A DNA stretch of 64,000 bases from Arthrobacter globiformis NBRC 12137 (GTDB lineage: Bacteria > Actinomycetota > Actinomycetes > Actinomycetales > Micrococcaceae), in assembly GCF_000238915.1 (NCBI RefSeq), contig NZ_BAEG01000010.1, positions 1 through 64,000 of the forward strand. Direction: 5' to 3'. Position 1 is the stretch's first letter; the number at the start of each line of letters is the position of its first letter. Of the stretch, positions 9,043 to 18,440 are shown in pieces. A program made the translations under genes and the position numbers. The notes beneath the pieces were generated by a model that made no database searches, was not told the origin of the DNA, and saw only the letters and a list, made by a program, of their open reading frames with translations.

Positions 9043-10275
9043 TTACCGCTTCGCGTATTGGGCCCAGGGAATGTTCCAGTCGCCGTAGCCCTCGAGCGGC
9101 TCGACGGGGGCGGCGCCCGTATTCAGGACCTGGACGACGTCGCCGGACTTCATGTTGTTGAAGAACCAGGCTGCGTCCACGGGCAGCAGCCCGACACAGC
9201 CGTGGGAGACGTTGGATACGCCCACATAGCCCCATGCCGATTCGAGTGCCTGGTGGACATAGACGCCGGAGGACGTGAGCCTGTTGGCGTACTCCACGGT
9301 CAGCGGCGGGTAGTAGCCCTTGTCGCCGGGCTTCAGGCCGATGCTGCCAGCGTTGAACTTGGAATGCCGTTCCTGCTCCATGATCACGGCGTAGCCGGAC
9401 GGGGAAAGCCAGTCCGAGCCGCCCAGGGTGACGGGCGCGGTCCTCACCAGCTTGCCGTCGAAGTAAACCTTCATGGTTTTGGTGTTGTCATCCACCACTG
9501 CCAAGCGCTGCTGGCCCACCGTGAACTGCACTTTGGCGTTGAAGTTGCCGATCATGCCCTGACCGAAGTCCACCCCGAACAGCTTCATGTCCACGGTGAC
9601 CTGGGTGTTGGACGCCCAGAACTTCTCGGGGCGGATGCGCACCTTCTGATCCGAGTACCAGTGCCAGGCGACGGGCTGCTTGGAGGAGACAGTGATCTTG
9701 ACGGCCTTTTCAACCGCCGCCTTGTTGATGACGGGTTCGCTGAAGACGATGTCGATGGGCTGTCCTGCGCCAACCGTGGAGCCGTTCTCCGGGTACACGG
9801 CGGCGTCCGCTTCATTGGCGGGCTCCACGGTGGTGAAGGTCTGGACCTTTTTGGTTTCCCGGCCCGCCTCGTCCACGATGGTGTAGCTGTACTTGTACGG
9901 CGTGTTGAAGAGCAGCGGGTCCACGGCCGTCCACGTGCTGCCGTCGGCGCTCACAGTGCCCTTGACGGACTCTCCCCCGGCGGCCGGGACCAGCACGACG
10001 TCCTGGACGCGGCCGTTGACCGCCTTGACGGAGGGCGCCACCGCGGGGTTGACGCCCTTGGCGCCGTCGAGCGGTGTCACGCCCAGTTCGACGGCCTTGA
10101 CCACGGGGGTGGCCAGGCCCGGTTCGTTGCGGACGGGGCTGGAAGCCTCGGATTGCGGTGCGGGATTGGCCCAGCCAGGCGCGGTGGCTACGCCGATGCC
10201 GCCGGCGGCAACGGCAGCGCAAATGGCAACGACGGCGATGATTTTGCCGGTTTTCCGGTTGTTCTTTTCCGTCAT
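9043..10275 (-). CDS. L,D-transpeptidase (YkuD) with Ig-like domains, exported
   Basis: Makes 3-3 crosslinks in peptidoglycan or attaches proteins to it, outside the membrane. 410 residues: an N-terminal membrane anchor or signal (IIAVVAICAAVAAGGIGVA), two Ig-like domains (about 60-290), then the YkuD catalytic domain (about 255-390) with GVYVHQALES and VSNVSHGCVGLLP, giving His341 and catalytic Cys360, and a C-terminal tail ending WNIPWAQYAKR. Layout matches mycobacterial Ldt enzymes. ATG at 10275 has GGAGA 9 nt upstream. Confidence 0.93.
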   Translation of the reverse strand: MTEKNNRKTGKIIAVVAICAAVAAGGIGVATAPGWANPAPQSEASSPVRNEPGLATPVVKAVELGVTPLDGAKGVNPAVAPSVKAVNGRVQDVVLVPAAGGESVKGTVSADGSTWTAVDPLLFNTPYKYSYTIVDEAGRETKKVQTFTTVEPANEADAAVYPENGSTVGAGQPIDIVFSEPVINKAAVEKAVKITVSSKQPVAWHWYSDQKVRIRPEKFWASNTQVTVDMKLFGVDFGQGMIGNFNAKVQFTVGQQRLAVVDDNTKTMKVYFDGKLVRTAPVTLGGSDWLSPSGYAVIMEQERHSKFNAGSIGLKPGDKGYYPPLTVEYANRLTSSGVYVHQALESAWGYVGVSNVSHGCVGLLPVDAAWFFNNMKSGDVVQVLNTGAAPVEPLEGYGDWNIPWAQYAKR

Positions 10276-10372
10276 GACTGGTTTCTCCGTGTCCCACCGG
10301 GTTGCCGATCGGCATCCGTCGTGTGCCCAGCGGTAGCGCTGACCAGCCAATTTTATCGCACGGCGGAGCTAA

Positions 10373-10407
10373 CCCCGGCCGCCGTGGAGTTCCACGGCGT
10401 GCCGGGG
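10373..10407 (-). terminator. Hairpin downstream of ahcY
   Basis: Arms CCCCGGC(10373-10379)/GCCGGGG(10401-10407) around CGCCGTGGA/TCCACGGCG with a 2-nt loop and one bulged base. It lies 20 bp past the ahcY stop on the minus strand and so probably ends that transcript. No long T-run follows. Confidence 0.55.
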
Positions 10408-10427
10408 TACCGGGTTAGGGTCTGCGG

Positions 10428-11909
10428 CTAGTAGCGGTAGTGCTGCGGCTTGTACGGGCCGGCCACGTCCACGTCCAGGTAGTCGGCCTGGTCCTTGGAC
10501 AGTTCGGTCAGCTCAACACCCAAGGCATCGAGGTGCAGGCGTGCCACCTTCTCGTCCAGGATCTTGGGCAGCACGTAGACCTGGTTCTCGTATTCCCGCT
10601 CGCCTTCGGGCTGGTCCTTCTTGGTGAACAGCTCGATCTGCGCGATGGTCTGGTTGGCGAAGGAGTTGCTCATGACGAACGACGGGTGGCCGGTGGCGTT
10701 GCCCAGGTTCAGCAGCCGCCCTTCGGACAGGACGATGATGGACCGGGTGCTGTCCGCGGAGTCGCCGCCGAAGACCCATTCGTGGACCTGGGGCTTGATC
10801 TCGACCTTCCGGATGCCGGGGATCCGGCCGAGGCCTGCCATGTCGATTTCGTTGTCGAAGTGCCCGATGTTGCCCACGATGGCCTTGTTCTTCATGCCGG
10901 CCATGTGCTCGGCCATGATGACGTCCTTGTTGCCCGTGGTCGTGATGAAGATGTCGCCTTGGTCCAGCACGCTTTCCAGCTTGGCCACCTGGTAGCCGTC
11001 CATGGCTGCCTGAAGCGCACAGATGGGATCGATCTCGGTGACGATAACGCGGGCGCCCTGGCCGCGGAGCGCCTCGGCGGCACCCTTGCCGACGTCGCCG
11101 TAGCCGCAGACGACGGCGACCTTGCCGCCGATGAGGACATCGGTGGCCCGGTTGAGGCCGTCCGGCAGCGAGTGCCGGATGCCGTACTTGTTGTCGAACT
11201 TGCTTTTCGTCACGGAGTCGTTGACGTTGATCGCCGGGAAGAGCAGCTTGCCCTGTTCGGCGAGCTGGTAGAGGCGGTGCACGCCCGTGGTGGTTTCCTC
11301 GCTGACGCCGTGGATGCCGGCGGCGAGCCGGGTCCACTTCTTCGGGTCCTCGGCCAGCGTCCGGCGCAGCACGTCAAGGACGATCCCGTATTCCTCGGGG
11401 TCGTTGGCCGCGGCGGCCGGAACGGCCCCTGCTGCCTCGAACTCCACGCCGCGGTGCAGCAGCAGCGTGGCGTCGCCGCCGTCGTCGAGAATCATGTTCG
11501 GGCCGAGCTCAGGGTTCGCGTCGGCGCCGGGCCAGGTGAGGATCTGCTCAGCGGTCCACCAGTATTCCTCCAGCGTTTCGCCCTTCCAGGCGAACACGGG
11601 AACGCCCTGCGGGTTCTCCACGGTGCCGGTGCCCACCACCACTGCGGCGGCGGCCTCGTCCTGGGTGGAGAAGATATTGCAGGAGGCCCAACGGACCTCG
11701 GCGCCGAGTGCGGTGAGGGTCTCGATGAGCACGGCGGTCTGTACGGTCATGTGCAGCGACCCGGCGATCCGGGCGCCCTTGAGGGGCTGGCTGGGTCCGA
11801 ATTCCCGGCGCAGCGACATCAGCCCCGGCATCTCGTGCTCGGCGAGGCGAATCTGGTGGCGCCCGGCCTCGGCCAGGGAGATGTCGGCAACCTTGTAATC
11901 GAACGTCAT
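10428..11909 (-). CDS. ahcY: S-adenosyl-L-homocysteine hydrolase
   Basis: Splits S-adenosylhomocysteine to adenosine and homocysteine and so relieves product inhibition of methyltransferases; cytoplasmic tetramer using tightly bound NAD+. The 493-residue protein shows [25 protein letters not shown], the NAD-binding [18 protein letters not shown], and the hallmark C-terminus [10 protein letters not shown] whose Lys and Tyr reach the neighbouring subunit. It carries the insertion of about 40 residues usual in actinobacterial and plant enzymes. The Trm112-like gene lies 52 bp upstream. Confidence 0.97.
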   Translation of the reverse strand: MTFDYKVADISLAEAGRHQIRLAEHEMPGLMSLRREFGPSQPLKGARIAGSLHMTVQTAVLIETLTALGAEVRWASCNIFSTQDEAAAAVVVGTGTVENPQGVPVFAWKGETLEEYWWTAEQILTWPGADANPELGPNMILDDGGDATLLLHRGVEFEAAGAVPAAAANDPEEYGIVLDVLRRTLAEDPKKWTRLAAGIHGVSEETTTGVHRLYQLAEQGKLLFPAINVNDSVTKSKFDNKYGIRHSLPDGLNRATDVLIGGKVAVVCGYGDVGKGAAEALRGQGARVIVTEIDPICALQAAMDGYQVAKLESVLDQGDIFITTTGNKDVIMAEHMAGMKNKAIVGNIGHFDNEIDMAGLGRIPGIRKVEIKPQVHEWVFGGDSADSTRSIIVLSEGRLLNLGNATGHPSFVMSNSFANQTIAQIELFTKKDQPEGEREYENQVYVLPKILDEKVARLHLDALGVELTELSKDQADYLDVDVAGPYKPQHYRY

Positions 11910-11961
11910 GGGAATCCTTTGCTGTGTCCGGCGTCTAGCCTTCTGCGGTGCTGGCTGGGTG

Positions 11962-12201
11962 TTAGGCGGTGGGGGCGGCCGCTGCGGGGCCGGCGTCGTG
12001 CTGGTCCGACCGGGCGGCCGAGGCTGCGGCGCGGAGTTCCGGGGGAAGCAGCAGCGGAATGCCGTCTTCGATGGCGTACCGCAGCCGTTCGCCGTCCTCC
12101 GCCGCCGAGGTTGAAACGAGTTCCTCGCCCTCCTGGGTCAGAGCCGATCCGGTGACCGGGCACCGCAGAACGGACAACAGTTCAGGACTGATCTTTGGCA
12201 T
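11962..12201 (-). CDS. Trm112-like (UPF0434) small protein
   Basis: 79 residues: [22 protein letters not shown], then an [11 protein letters not shown] segment and an Ala-rich tail. This is the Trm112 fold, which in other systems activates SAM-dependent methyltransferases. Only one Cys remains of the zinc-binding pairs seen in many relatives. It may be co-transcribed with ahcY 52 bp downstream. Confidence 0.8.
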   Translation of the reverse strand: MPKISPELLSVLRCPVTGSALTQEGEELVSTSAAEDGERLRYAIEDGIPLLLPPELRAAASAARSDQHDAGPAAAAPTA

Positions 12202-12294
12202 GGTGGATGCTCCCTGCTGGGCACAAGCGCTGTGGCTGACGGATTTCAGCTTCCAGCCTACCGCCAGTTCGGTATGAGGAAGTTTTGTGCAGAA

Positions 12295-12678
12295 TTAGGA
12301 CGGTTCGCGCAGGATGCGCAGGTGGCCGCGGCGGGTGCCTTCGGTTGCGGCGGGTGCCTCCAGCGCCGAGTGCGCGGCGCGCTGGCCCGGGGCCGGGGAC
12401 GCCGGGCGGGACGCTGCCTCACGGACGGCGTCGGCCAGGGCGAGAAGGTCGTCAGGACCGGGCTGGGGCGGCTGCGAGGGCATGGCGAGGCGGAGCACTT
12501 CCCAGCCGCGCGGGACGGTCAGCGAACCGGCATGCTGCTCGCAAAGGTCGTAGCAGTGCGGCTCCGCGTAGGTTGCCAGCGGGCCGAGGACGGCCGTCGA
12601 GTCCGCGTAGACGTACGTCAGAGTTGCCACCGCAGACTGGCGGCAGGCTGACCTGGAACACTGACGTATTGCACCCAC
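12295..12678 (-). CDS. DUF3499 family protein
   Basis: 127 residues, actinobacteria-specific family of unknown function. Two Cys clusters (CSRSAC at 7-12, and HCYDLCEQH near 43) flank the conserved VATLTYVYADSTAVLGPLA segment and look like a zinc-binding knuckle. The C-terminal 50 residues are low-complexity. The gene is divergent from a zincin-like gene, a pair also seen in M. tuberculosis (Rv3258c/Rv3259, from memory). GTG start with TATTCT about 8 nt upstream. Confidence 0.85.
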   Translation of the reverse strand: MGAIRQCSRSACRQSAVATLTYVYADSTAVLGPLATYAEPHCYDLCEQHAGSLTVPRGWEVLRLAMPSQPPQPGPDDLLALADAVREAASRPASPAPGQRAAHSALEAPAATEGTRRGHLRILREPS

Positions 12679-12788
12679 GAAAACACAGAATACTCTGCCC
12701 CGGGCAGATTTCCCGACATTGACGGACGGCCCGCGCCACGGCAGCGCGGCTCCGGTCCGGTTATGTCGCGCAAATCATTCGGCGGGTC

Positions 12789-12794
12789 TAAAGT
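12789..12794 (+). promoter_or_regulatory. -10 box of the zincin-like gene, probably leaderless
   Basis: TAAAGT ends 6 nt before the ATG at 12801 and no Shine-Dalgarno is present. Confidence 0.5.
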
Positions 12795-12800
12795 CTGTAT

Positions 12801-13313
12801 ATGCAGTCATCGCACCATGCTTCGGGTTTCACGGTCCGGTTGGCTGACCCGGAAACATCCGGGGGCGCCACCGGGGTCCCCGCTGGCCGGAGCTTCACCC
12901 AGCGCCGGCGCAACCGGCACGGCCGCGGCCTCCGGGGCGAACTGCTGCTGCCCACGCTCCCCGGCTACCGAAGCCGCTCGGACCGGTTTGATGAACTCGT
13001 CATGGACTCCGCCCAGCGGCTCCATGACATCTGGGGCAAGCCGCTCGACGGCGTCCGGTTCGCCGTCGACGAGATCCCGCCGAACCTGGAACAGCTGGTG
13101 GCCGACGGCTCGCCCGCTCCCCTGGGCTGCTACACCCCCGCCACCGAGGACGAGGGCCCCATCATCACGCTGTACCGCCGCGTGGTTGAGCAGGCTTGCC
13201 CCGTCAAGGAGGAACTCCAGGACCTGGTGCACGACGTGGTGGTGGAACATACCGCCGAAATGCTGGGCGTCGCCCCGGAAACACTGGACCCGGTGTACCG
13301 CCGGCGCTACTAG
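12801..13313 (+). CDS. Zincin-like metallopeptidase family protein (DUF1025), catalytic motif degenerate
   Basis: 170 residues: basic N-terminus RRRNRHGRGLRGELLLPTLP, then the family core (FDELVMDSAQRLHDIWGKPL, VRFAVDEIPP, ITLYRRVVEQ). Where zincins have HExxH, this protein reads DVVVEHTAEMLGV, so the first His is Glu and the last is Glu, and zinc peptidase activity is doubtful. Divergent from DUF3499, convergent with DUF5719. The role is unknown; conserved linkage suggests it works with DUF3499. Confidence 0.8.
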   Translation: MQSSHHASGFTVRLADPETSGGATGVPAGRSFTQRRRNRHGRGLRGELLLPTLPGYRSRSDRFDELVMDSAQRLHDIWGKPLDGVRFAVDEIPPNLEQLVADGSPAPLGCYTPATEDEGPIITLYRRVVEQACPVKEELQDLVHDVVVEHTAEMLGVAPETLDPVYRRRY

Positions 13314-13342
13314 GCCGGGTTCAAGTCGCCGCACGTCCGCGG

Positions 13343-15025
13343 CTAGTAGCCCAGTGTCACCGGTACTTTTTCCTGGCCCTCGGCGCCCGGAGCGATGGCC
13401 ACGGTGGAAACATCGTTCCTGCCCTCCCGTTCCAGCAGCACGGTGCCGTAGGCCGCTCCACCGGAGGCGGACACCACATATCCGACGACGGCCGAGTTGC
13501 CGATCTTGTCCGCTGCCTTGAGGGTTGTGGTCGTGCCGGCCGCGATGTCCGCCGTCGCCGCGGTGCGGAGTTTCCCGTCGGCCGTGATCGGGGTGTAGGA
13601 AATGGTTGCCCTGTCGTCCAGGGCACCGAAGACCAGCTGCCGCTCCCCGCCCTGGGGAAGCGGGACTATGTGCTGGCTGCCAAGCTGGGCGGTGGCCGGC
13701 GACCACGCGAAGTCCAGGCTCTGGGTGGACTTCAGGCCCCGGCTTACGCGCGCGGCGGCCACGATGCTGACGTCGGACGCGGCAGAGACGGTGTACTTGC
13801 CGGCAGGAACGCCCGCAAGGGGCACTTCGGTGACGGTGCCGGCCTTGGCCGTGACGACGCCCCCGCCTGGCAGGGCCTGCTGCCCGGCGCGGCCAAACAG
13901 CTTGACCTCCACCACGGCATCCGACGGGCCGGGAACGGTGATCTGCAGCGACGGTCCGGCGTCGTCAAAACCCGGTTCGCCGGTCAGTGACTTCACGTCC
14001 CCGGCATCTTGGATGTCGATGCCTGTCATCACCTGGGACGGAGCCGCGGAGATCCCGGGTGCGATGAAATCCACGCCGCCGGAGGTCAGCCCACGCAACA
14101 CGCTCTGCTGGATGAAGGCACTGACGGGCCCGCCGGAGCTTCGGACGTGCACGCTCAGCCGTTCCTCACCGGGCGCGAGACCGGCCAGGACGATTGAGCG
14201 CGTCGACTTCGGCCCCACCAGCAGGCCGCGGCTGCCCGAGGCCTTGACCTGGCCGGCCTTTCCGTAAAGCTCAAGGTTCACCGTTGCAGGGGTGGTGGAG
14301 GCGTTCGTGAGATTGATGACGCTGCTGCGGCCCACTGCGGTGTTGGCGCCGCTGAGCCAGAGGTCGTTCGAGGGCACCTGGCAGGCGGCGGCCGCCGAAC
14401 CCTGCAGGTCCCCGTCCGTGGCCGTGTAGGCCATAAGGGCTGCAGCCGCCGGCTGCCGGTTGGCCAGGGCGTCCGCGGACAGCACGCTGACGTCGTCCAC
14501 GGGTTCCTCCTCGACCACCCCGGCGATCACTCCGGAGGAGCCGGCGGGAGCCGTCGGCGAGGCGGGCGCCTTGGCGATCCGCTGCAGCTCGGACCCCTTC
14601 AGCGCGGAGAGCGCACTGCCGGGGAGACTGCCGCCCGCCGAACTGACCACCGCCGCGGACACGGTGCTCTTGGCTGTGGCGGATTCGGGGCTGAACTGGG
14701 GGTCGGTCCCCACCGGCGTTCCTTCGAGGAGCCGCGCCGGGGCAGGGCAGACGTCCTGGACGCTTCCGGCCGGCACAGCCGCTTCCGCCGGATCGAGCGG
14801 CCTGGCCGACGACGGCTGAGGCGCCAGGGTGGTTGCCGCTACAACGCCTCCCCCGGCGGCGAGGAGCACCACACCTGAAAGCACCCCAGCCACGATGCCG
14901 CGGCGGCCGGCGATGCGGCTGGCACCGCCGGAGCGGGTTCCGGAAGCGTTGCCTCCAGTAGCCCGGGCTGCCGTTCCGCTGCCCTGCGTCGCCGGAGTCC
15001 CGCCGTCGTTCTCTTCCTCATGCAT
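13343..15025 (-). CDS. DUF5719 family protein, membrane-anchored, extracytoplasmic
   Basis: 560 residues. A cytoplasmic Gly/Ala-rich tail (1-38) is followed by one membrane helix (about 40-65, GIVAGVLSGVVLLAAGGGVVA) and a long outside part of repeated beta-sandwich-like segments, such as SSVINLTNASTTPATVNLELYG. Its start overlaps the end of the glycosyltransferase gene by 8 nt, so the two are translationally coupled. Always next to this glycosyltransferase in Actinobacteria, it probably helps it build or export an envelope glycan; no reaction can be assigned. Confidence 0.8.
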   Translation of the reverse strand: MHEEENDGGTPATQGSGTAARATGGNASGTRSGGASRIAGRRGIVAGVLSGVVLLAAGGGVVAATTLAPQPSSARPLDPAEAAVPAGSVQDVCPAPARLLEGTPVGTDPQFSPESATAKSTVSAAVVSSAGGSLPGSALSALKGSELQRIAKAPASPTAPAGSSGVIAGVVEEEPVDDVSVLSADALANRQPAAAALMAYTATDGDLQGSAAAACQVPSNDLWLSGANTAVGRSSVINLTNASTTPATVNLELYGKAGQVKASGSRGLLVGPKSTRSIVLAGLAPGEERLSVHVRSSGGPVSAFIQQSVLRGLTSGGVDFIAPGISAAPSQVMTGIDIQDAGDVKSLTGEPGFDDAGPSLQITVPGPSDAVVEVKLFGRAGQQALPGGGVVTAKAGTVTEVPLAGVPAGKYTVSAASDVSIVAAARVSRGLKSTQSLDFAWSPATAQLGSQHIVPLPQGGERQLVFGALDDRATISYTPITADGKLRTAATADIAAGTTTTLKAADKIGNSAVVGYVVSASGGAAYGTVLLEREGRNDVSTVAIAPGAEGQEKVPVTLGY

Positions 15026-18000
15026 TCTGGTATTCCTTACGCAGGGAGCCTTCGTCCCTGGACAGGCCGGTGTTGGGGCGCCGGGCCGGCATCGGGAGCG
15101 CCAGCAGCACGGTCAGGCCAATGACGGCGGCCTGCAGGACGCCCGACCAGAGTGCCCACGGGCTTTCGTAGCGGAGTGTCACCTGGCCGGCCTGCGGGGG
15201 CAGTGTGAACGCCTGGGACCAGCCGGAAGTGGTGGAGGTCAGTTTGCGGCCATCGAGCCAGGCGGTCCAGCCGGGATCTGCCCGCTCGGCGAGTACCAGC
15301 AGCCGGCCCTCGGGCCCCTTGGGCACCGAGGCTTCGGCGCCGGTCAGACCCGACGGAACCAGGCCGATCGTGGCGCCTTTGGTGTCGACGATGCGCACGC
15401 GATGGGCGACGTCGGCCGGCTGCAGCACCGCGCCATTAAGGGGGGTCACGCGCCAGAGCCAGCCCGAATCAGTGGGCCCCACGGCCGTCAGCCCGGGGAC
15501 CGCGTCCATCCGGCTGGCCGTCAGCTGCGCTGCCGTGTCTGCGGCGCGCAGGACGACGAATCCGACGCCGAGCCGCTCCAGTTCTGGCCGCGGGTCTACC
15601 CCGCGGGCAGCCACCAGGGTGGCCACGCTGGTGCGCAGCGCCGCGGTGACTTCGTCGTCGTCGCGGACAGATTCCTGCCCGGGATTGCCCCTGATGTTTC
15701 GGGCGGCCGCAATGGTTGACAGGCTGTCCAGCGTGGTGCCGCCACCGCGCATGAGGGTGGCGCTGTACGTTCCGTCGTCGCCGGTGCTGATCAGCAGCGT
15801 CCGGGTCTGCTCCGGCCCCTCGCCGCGGTCCACCGCGGTGGCGGGCAGCATCCGCGGGTCCGTCGGGCCCACGAGCCGGGGCGTCCCGAGGTCTGCCGTG
15901 TCAGCGTGGACCACGGAGTCCGCTGGCTGCGTGACATTCTGCACTGTCCAGGCCGCCAGCCCGGCCAGCGGCCCGGCGAGCAGGAGCACCAGCGCCAGCG
16001 CCGCGGCACTGCGGGCCACTGCGCCGTGCCGCGCTCCCGCGCCACGGGACACAGTGCCCGGGTTTACAGTGCCCGGGTTTACAGTGCCCGGGCCCACAGT
16101 GCCCGGGCCGGAAGCGGCAAGCGCCAGCAGGCCGTCACCGCCGACGACGGCGGCCCCCAGCAATCCGAACACAGCCGCGGACACGGCCGGACCGGTGAAA
16201 GGCACAACGAGCGCCTGGGTGCCGGCCCCGGTGGCGACGTGTGCTGCCAGCCACCCGCCAGCCAGCGCGAGCAGCGCCGCTGCCCAGAGGGCCCTGGCGA
16301 CGCGCCCGCGGCGGTCCGGGTGGACGCGGAGCGGAACAAAGAGCGCTGCAACGGCCAAGGCCAGCAGCGGAACTCCGATCAGGAGGGCCAGCAGCAGCGC
16401 CCAGGGCACGGAGCCGCCGGAAAAGAGTGCCAGCCCGGCGAGACCGCCGGCGGTGTCGAAACTGAGCGGCTGGCCCAGGATCTGCTGCCACACTGGAGCA
16501 GCTTCGAAAGGCAGCGGCAGTCCGGGGTCGGCCAACAATGCCCTGGGCCGGTCGAGGGTGGACAGCGCAAACGGCACGAACATTGCAGCGCTCGGCAGGA
16601 GCGCCCACCAGATTGTGCGTCCGCGTGTCCCCAGCACCAGGCTCAGGATGATGATGCCGACGGCGGCCGGCAGCAGGAGCGACGGGGCGGCGGCCGTGAT
16701 AACCGCCAGGGCCAGCCCGGCGGCCGCGGCTGCCGTCCACGACGGTGTGCCGTTAACGCCGGGCTTTGCTGGCGGCTGGTCCGCGAGGCTTCCGGCCGGA
16801 ACGGGGGCAAACCGGCCGCTCCCGATCGCGGAGCCGGTGGCCCGCAGCAGTGCGAGGACCAGCAGAGGCATCATGAGGTGCGTCAGCAGGGCTCCGACGC
16901 GCCCTTGGTTGACAGCCACCTGCAGGGCGGGCGCCGCCGCCCAGACCAGGGCAGCCGCCAACCGGAAGCGGCGGTAGGAGGTCAGGGCACCGGAGGCGAA
17001 CCAGGCAGTCAGGCCGGAGAGCGGCATGGCCAGCAGAAGGAGCCAGATGACGGCACCGTTGGCGTTGCCTCCGCCCAGCAGGCCGAGGATCCAGAGGACG
17101 TAGCCGAAGGGGTCGCCGTGCCCCGGAAGTCCGGCGCCCAGTCCGATCCACCAGCTGGAGGCGTGGTGCCAGATGTCCTCCAGCCGGGCTGAGACCGGCA
17201 GGAGCGCTCCGCCGGCAGCGGCGCCGGCCTGGAAAAGCCCGGCAAGGCCGGCGAAGGACGATACGGCGGCAAGGATCGCGGCGGCGGCGGCACCGTTGCC
17301 CACCCAGCCCCGTTCATTCGTGGACAGGGCCGCGAAGTCGTCCGTCGAGTCGCCGCTGGGCTGTTCCTCCAGCGGATCGTTGCTGTCCTCGGCTGCCCGG
17401 GCGTCGTCCGCGCCAAGCGCCTCCATCAGGGAGCGCCGGTGGCCCCACACTTCGCGCCGTTCGGTCTGCAGGGCTTTGACCACGGACCGGCGCACGCGGC
17501 GGGTGCGGGCAGCGTTGCGCCGCCCGCGGGCGAGGGCAGCCGGCCTGGCGAGAGCCGCAGCCGTGGCCAGGAGCTGCGAAAAGCCGTAGCCGGGATCCTT
17601 CACGGCGATGCTGAAGACCAGCCGGAGGAGGCTCCCGAAGAGGGCGCCGGCAGCGTGCAGCGGCAGCGCCCACAGCGGGGCGTGCTTTAGCCGCAGGTGG
17701 ACCTGTGCGCGGCGTGCGGCCGAGGCCGTGCCAAGCGCGTGCGGCCGGTGGGAGACGTGGAACATCCTTGCGCTGGGAACCACCACCACTCGATGCCCGG
17801 CCAGCCGGTTCCGCCAGCAGAAGTCGACGTCGTCGCCCGTGCCGGGAAGCGCGGGGTCAAACCCTTTGAGGTGTTCCCAGATGTCCCGCCGAACCAGCAT
17901 TCCGGCGGAGTTGACGGCGAAGGTGTCGGAACGTCCGTCGTACTGCCCCTGGTCGAGTTCGTCCGCCTCGATCAGCGTTAGCCGCTCTGCCCAGCGGCTG

Positions 18001-18440
18001 GTGGAAAGCCCGACGTCGATGAGACGCCGTTTGGCGTTCCAGTCCAGTTGCTTGCAGCCCGCGACCGTAACGGAGGGGGCACGCTCCACGGCGTGCAGGA
18101 GTTCGGCCAGCGCCTCGGGGGCGGGTGCCGCGTCGTCGTGCAACAGCCAGATCCATTCGGACTGGTCCTGCGTGCCCCGCCGGTTCCACGGGGCCAGGGC
18201 GGCCAGACCGGCCCGCACGGCGGCGCCCATTCCCGTCTTGCCGCCGTTGACGGTTATGACATTGGCGTCGCCGATGGCCTGCTGCAGGAGGTCAGCCGAA
18301 TTGTCCTGTGAGCCGGTATCCACCCCGATTACGGTGTCCGCCGGCCGGGTTTGTGCGGCCAGCGCTGAAAGTGTCCTGGGCAGATAATCACTGCCGTTGT
18401 GGGCGACCACAACGGCAGTGACGTGTACTTCCTGAAGAAT
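15018..18440 (-). CDS. Very large family-2 glycosyltransferase with polytopic membrane domain
   Basis: About 1140 residues. The N-terminal GT2 domain (1-260) has TAVVVAHNGSDYLPRTLSAL, VDTGSQDNSADLL, a WIWLLHDDAAP DXD-type motif and GTGDDVDFCWRNRLAGHRVV. From about residue 360 on there are at least 12 hydrophobic segments, including HHASSWWIGLGAGLPGHG and NQGRVGALLTHL, then a soluble outside domain. The first standard start codon is GTG at 18410, which would cut the first beta strand. An ATT at 18440 overlaps the whiB stop (TAATT), sits 11 nt after GAGGAAG and restores the strand, so it is used here. A 15-bp repeat lies inside. Confidence 0.85.
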   Translation of the reverse strand: MLQEVHVTAVVVAHNGSDYLPRTLSALAAQTRPADTVIGVDTGSQDNSADLLQQAIGDANVITVNGGKTGMGAAVRAGLAALAPWNRRGTQDQSEWIWLLHDDAAPAPEALAELLHAVERAPSVTVAGCKQLDWNAKRRLIDVGLSTSRWAERLTLIEADELDQGQYDGRSDTFAVNSAGMLVRRDIWEHLKGFDPALPGTGDDVDFCWRNRLAGHRVVVVPSARMFHVSHRPHALGTASAARRAQVHLRLKHAPLWALPLHAAGALFGSLLRLVFSIAVKDPGYGFSQLLATAAALARPAALARGRRNAARTRRVRRSVVKALQTERREVWGHRRSLMEALGADDARAAEDSNDPLEEQPSGDSTDDFAALSTNERGWVGNGAAAAAILAAVSSFAGLAGLFQAGAAAGGALLPVSARLEDIWHHASSWWIGLGAGLPGHGDPFGYVLWILGLLGGGNANGAVIWLLLLAMPLSGLTAWFASGALTSYRRFRLAAALVWAAAPALQVAVNQGRVGALLTHLMMPLLVLALLRATGSAIGSGRFAPVPAGSLADQPPAKPGVNGTPSWTAAAAAGLALAVITAAAPSLLLPAAVGIIILSLVLGTRGRTIWWALLPSAAMFVPFALSTLDRPRALLADPGLPLPFEAAPVWQQILGQPLSFDTAGGLAGLALFSGGSVPWALLLALLIGVPLLALAVAALFVPLRVHPDRRGRVARALWAAALLALAGGWLAAHVATGAGTQALVVPFTGPAVSAAVFGLLGAAVVGGDGLLALAASGPGTVGPGTVNPGTVNPGTVSRGAGARHGAVARSAAALALVLLLAGPLAGLAAWTVQNVTQPADSVVHADTADLGTPRLVGPTDPRMLPATAVDRGEGPEQTRTLLISTGDDGTYSATLMRGGGTTLDSLSTIAAARNIRGNPGQESVRDDDEVTAALRTSVATLVAARGVDPRPELERLGVGFVVLRAADTAAQLTASRMDAVPGLTAVGPTDSGWLWRVTPLNGAVLQPADVAHRVRIVDTKGATIGLVPSGLTGAEASVPKGPEGRLLVLAERADPGWTAWLDGRKLTSTTSGWSQAFTLPPQAGQVTLRYESPWALWSGVLQAAVIGLTVLLALPMPARRPNTGLSRDEGSLRKEYQNA
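16051..16110. repeat. Four tandem copies of a 15-bp unit inside the glycosyltransferase gene
   Basis: Units acagtgcccgggttt (twice), acagtgcccgggccc and acagtgcccgggccg, in phase with the reading frame, encode a run of PGTV(N/G) pentapeptides in a linker before a basic segment. The last copy matches 14 of 15 bases of a unit in the MFS exporter gene at 34586. Confidence 0.9.

Noticed and set aside
8569..10431. 620-codon open frame on the plus strand
   Set aside because: Overlaps the RDD gene in another frame and runs antisense to the L,D-transpeptidase; no recognisable protein.
10440..12155. 571-codon open frame on the plus strand
   Set aside because: Antisense to the well-supported ahcY gene; composition is typical of a GC-rich shadow frame.
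15205..16977. 590-codon open frame on the plus strand
   Set aside because: Antisense to the large glycosyltransferase; Ser/Ala/Arg-rich shadow with no domain.
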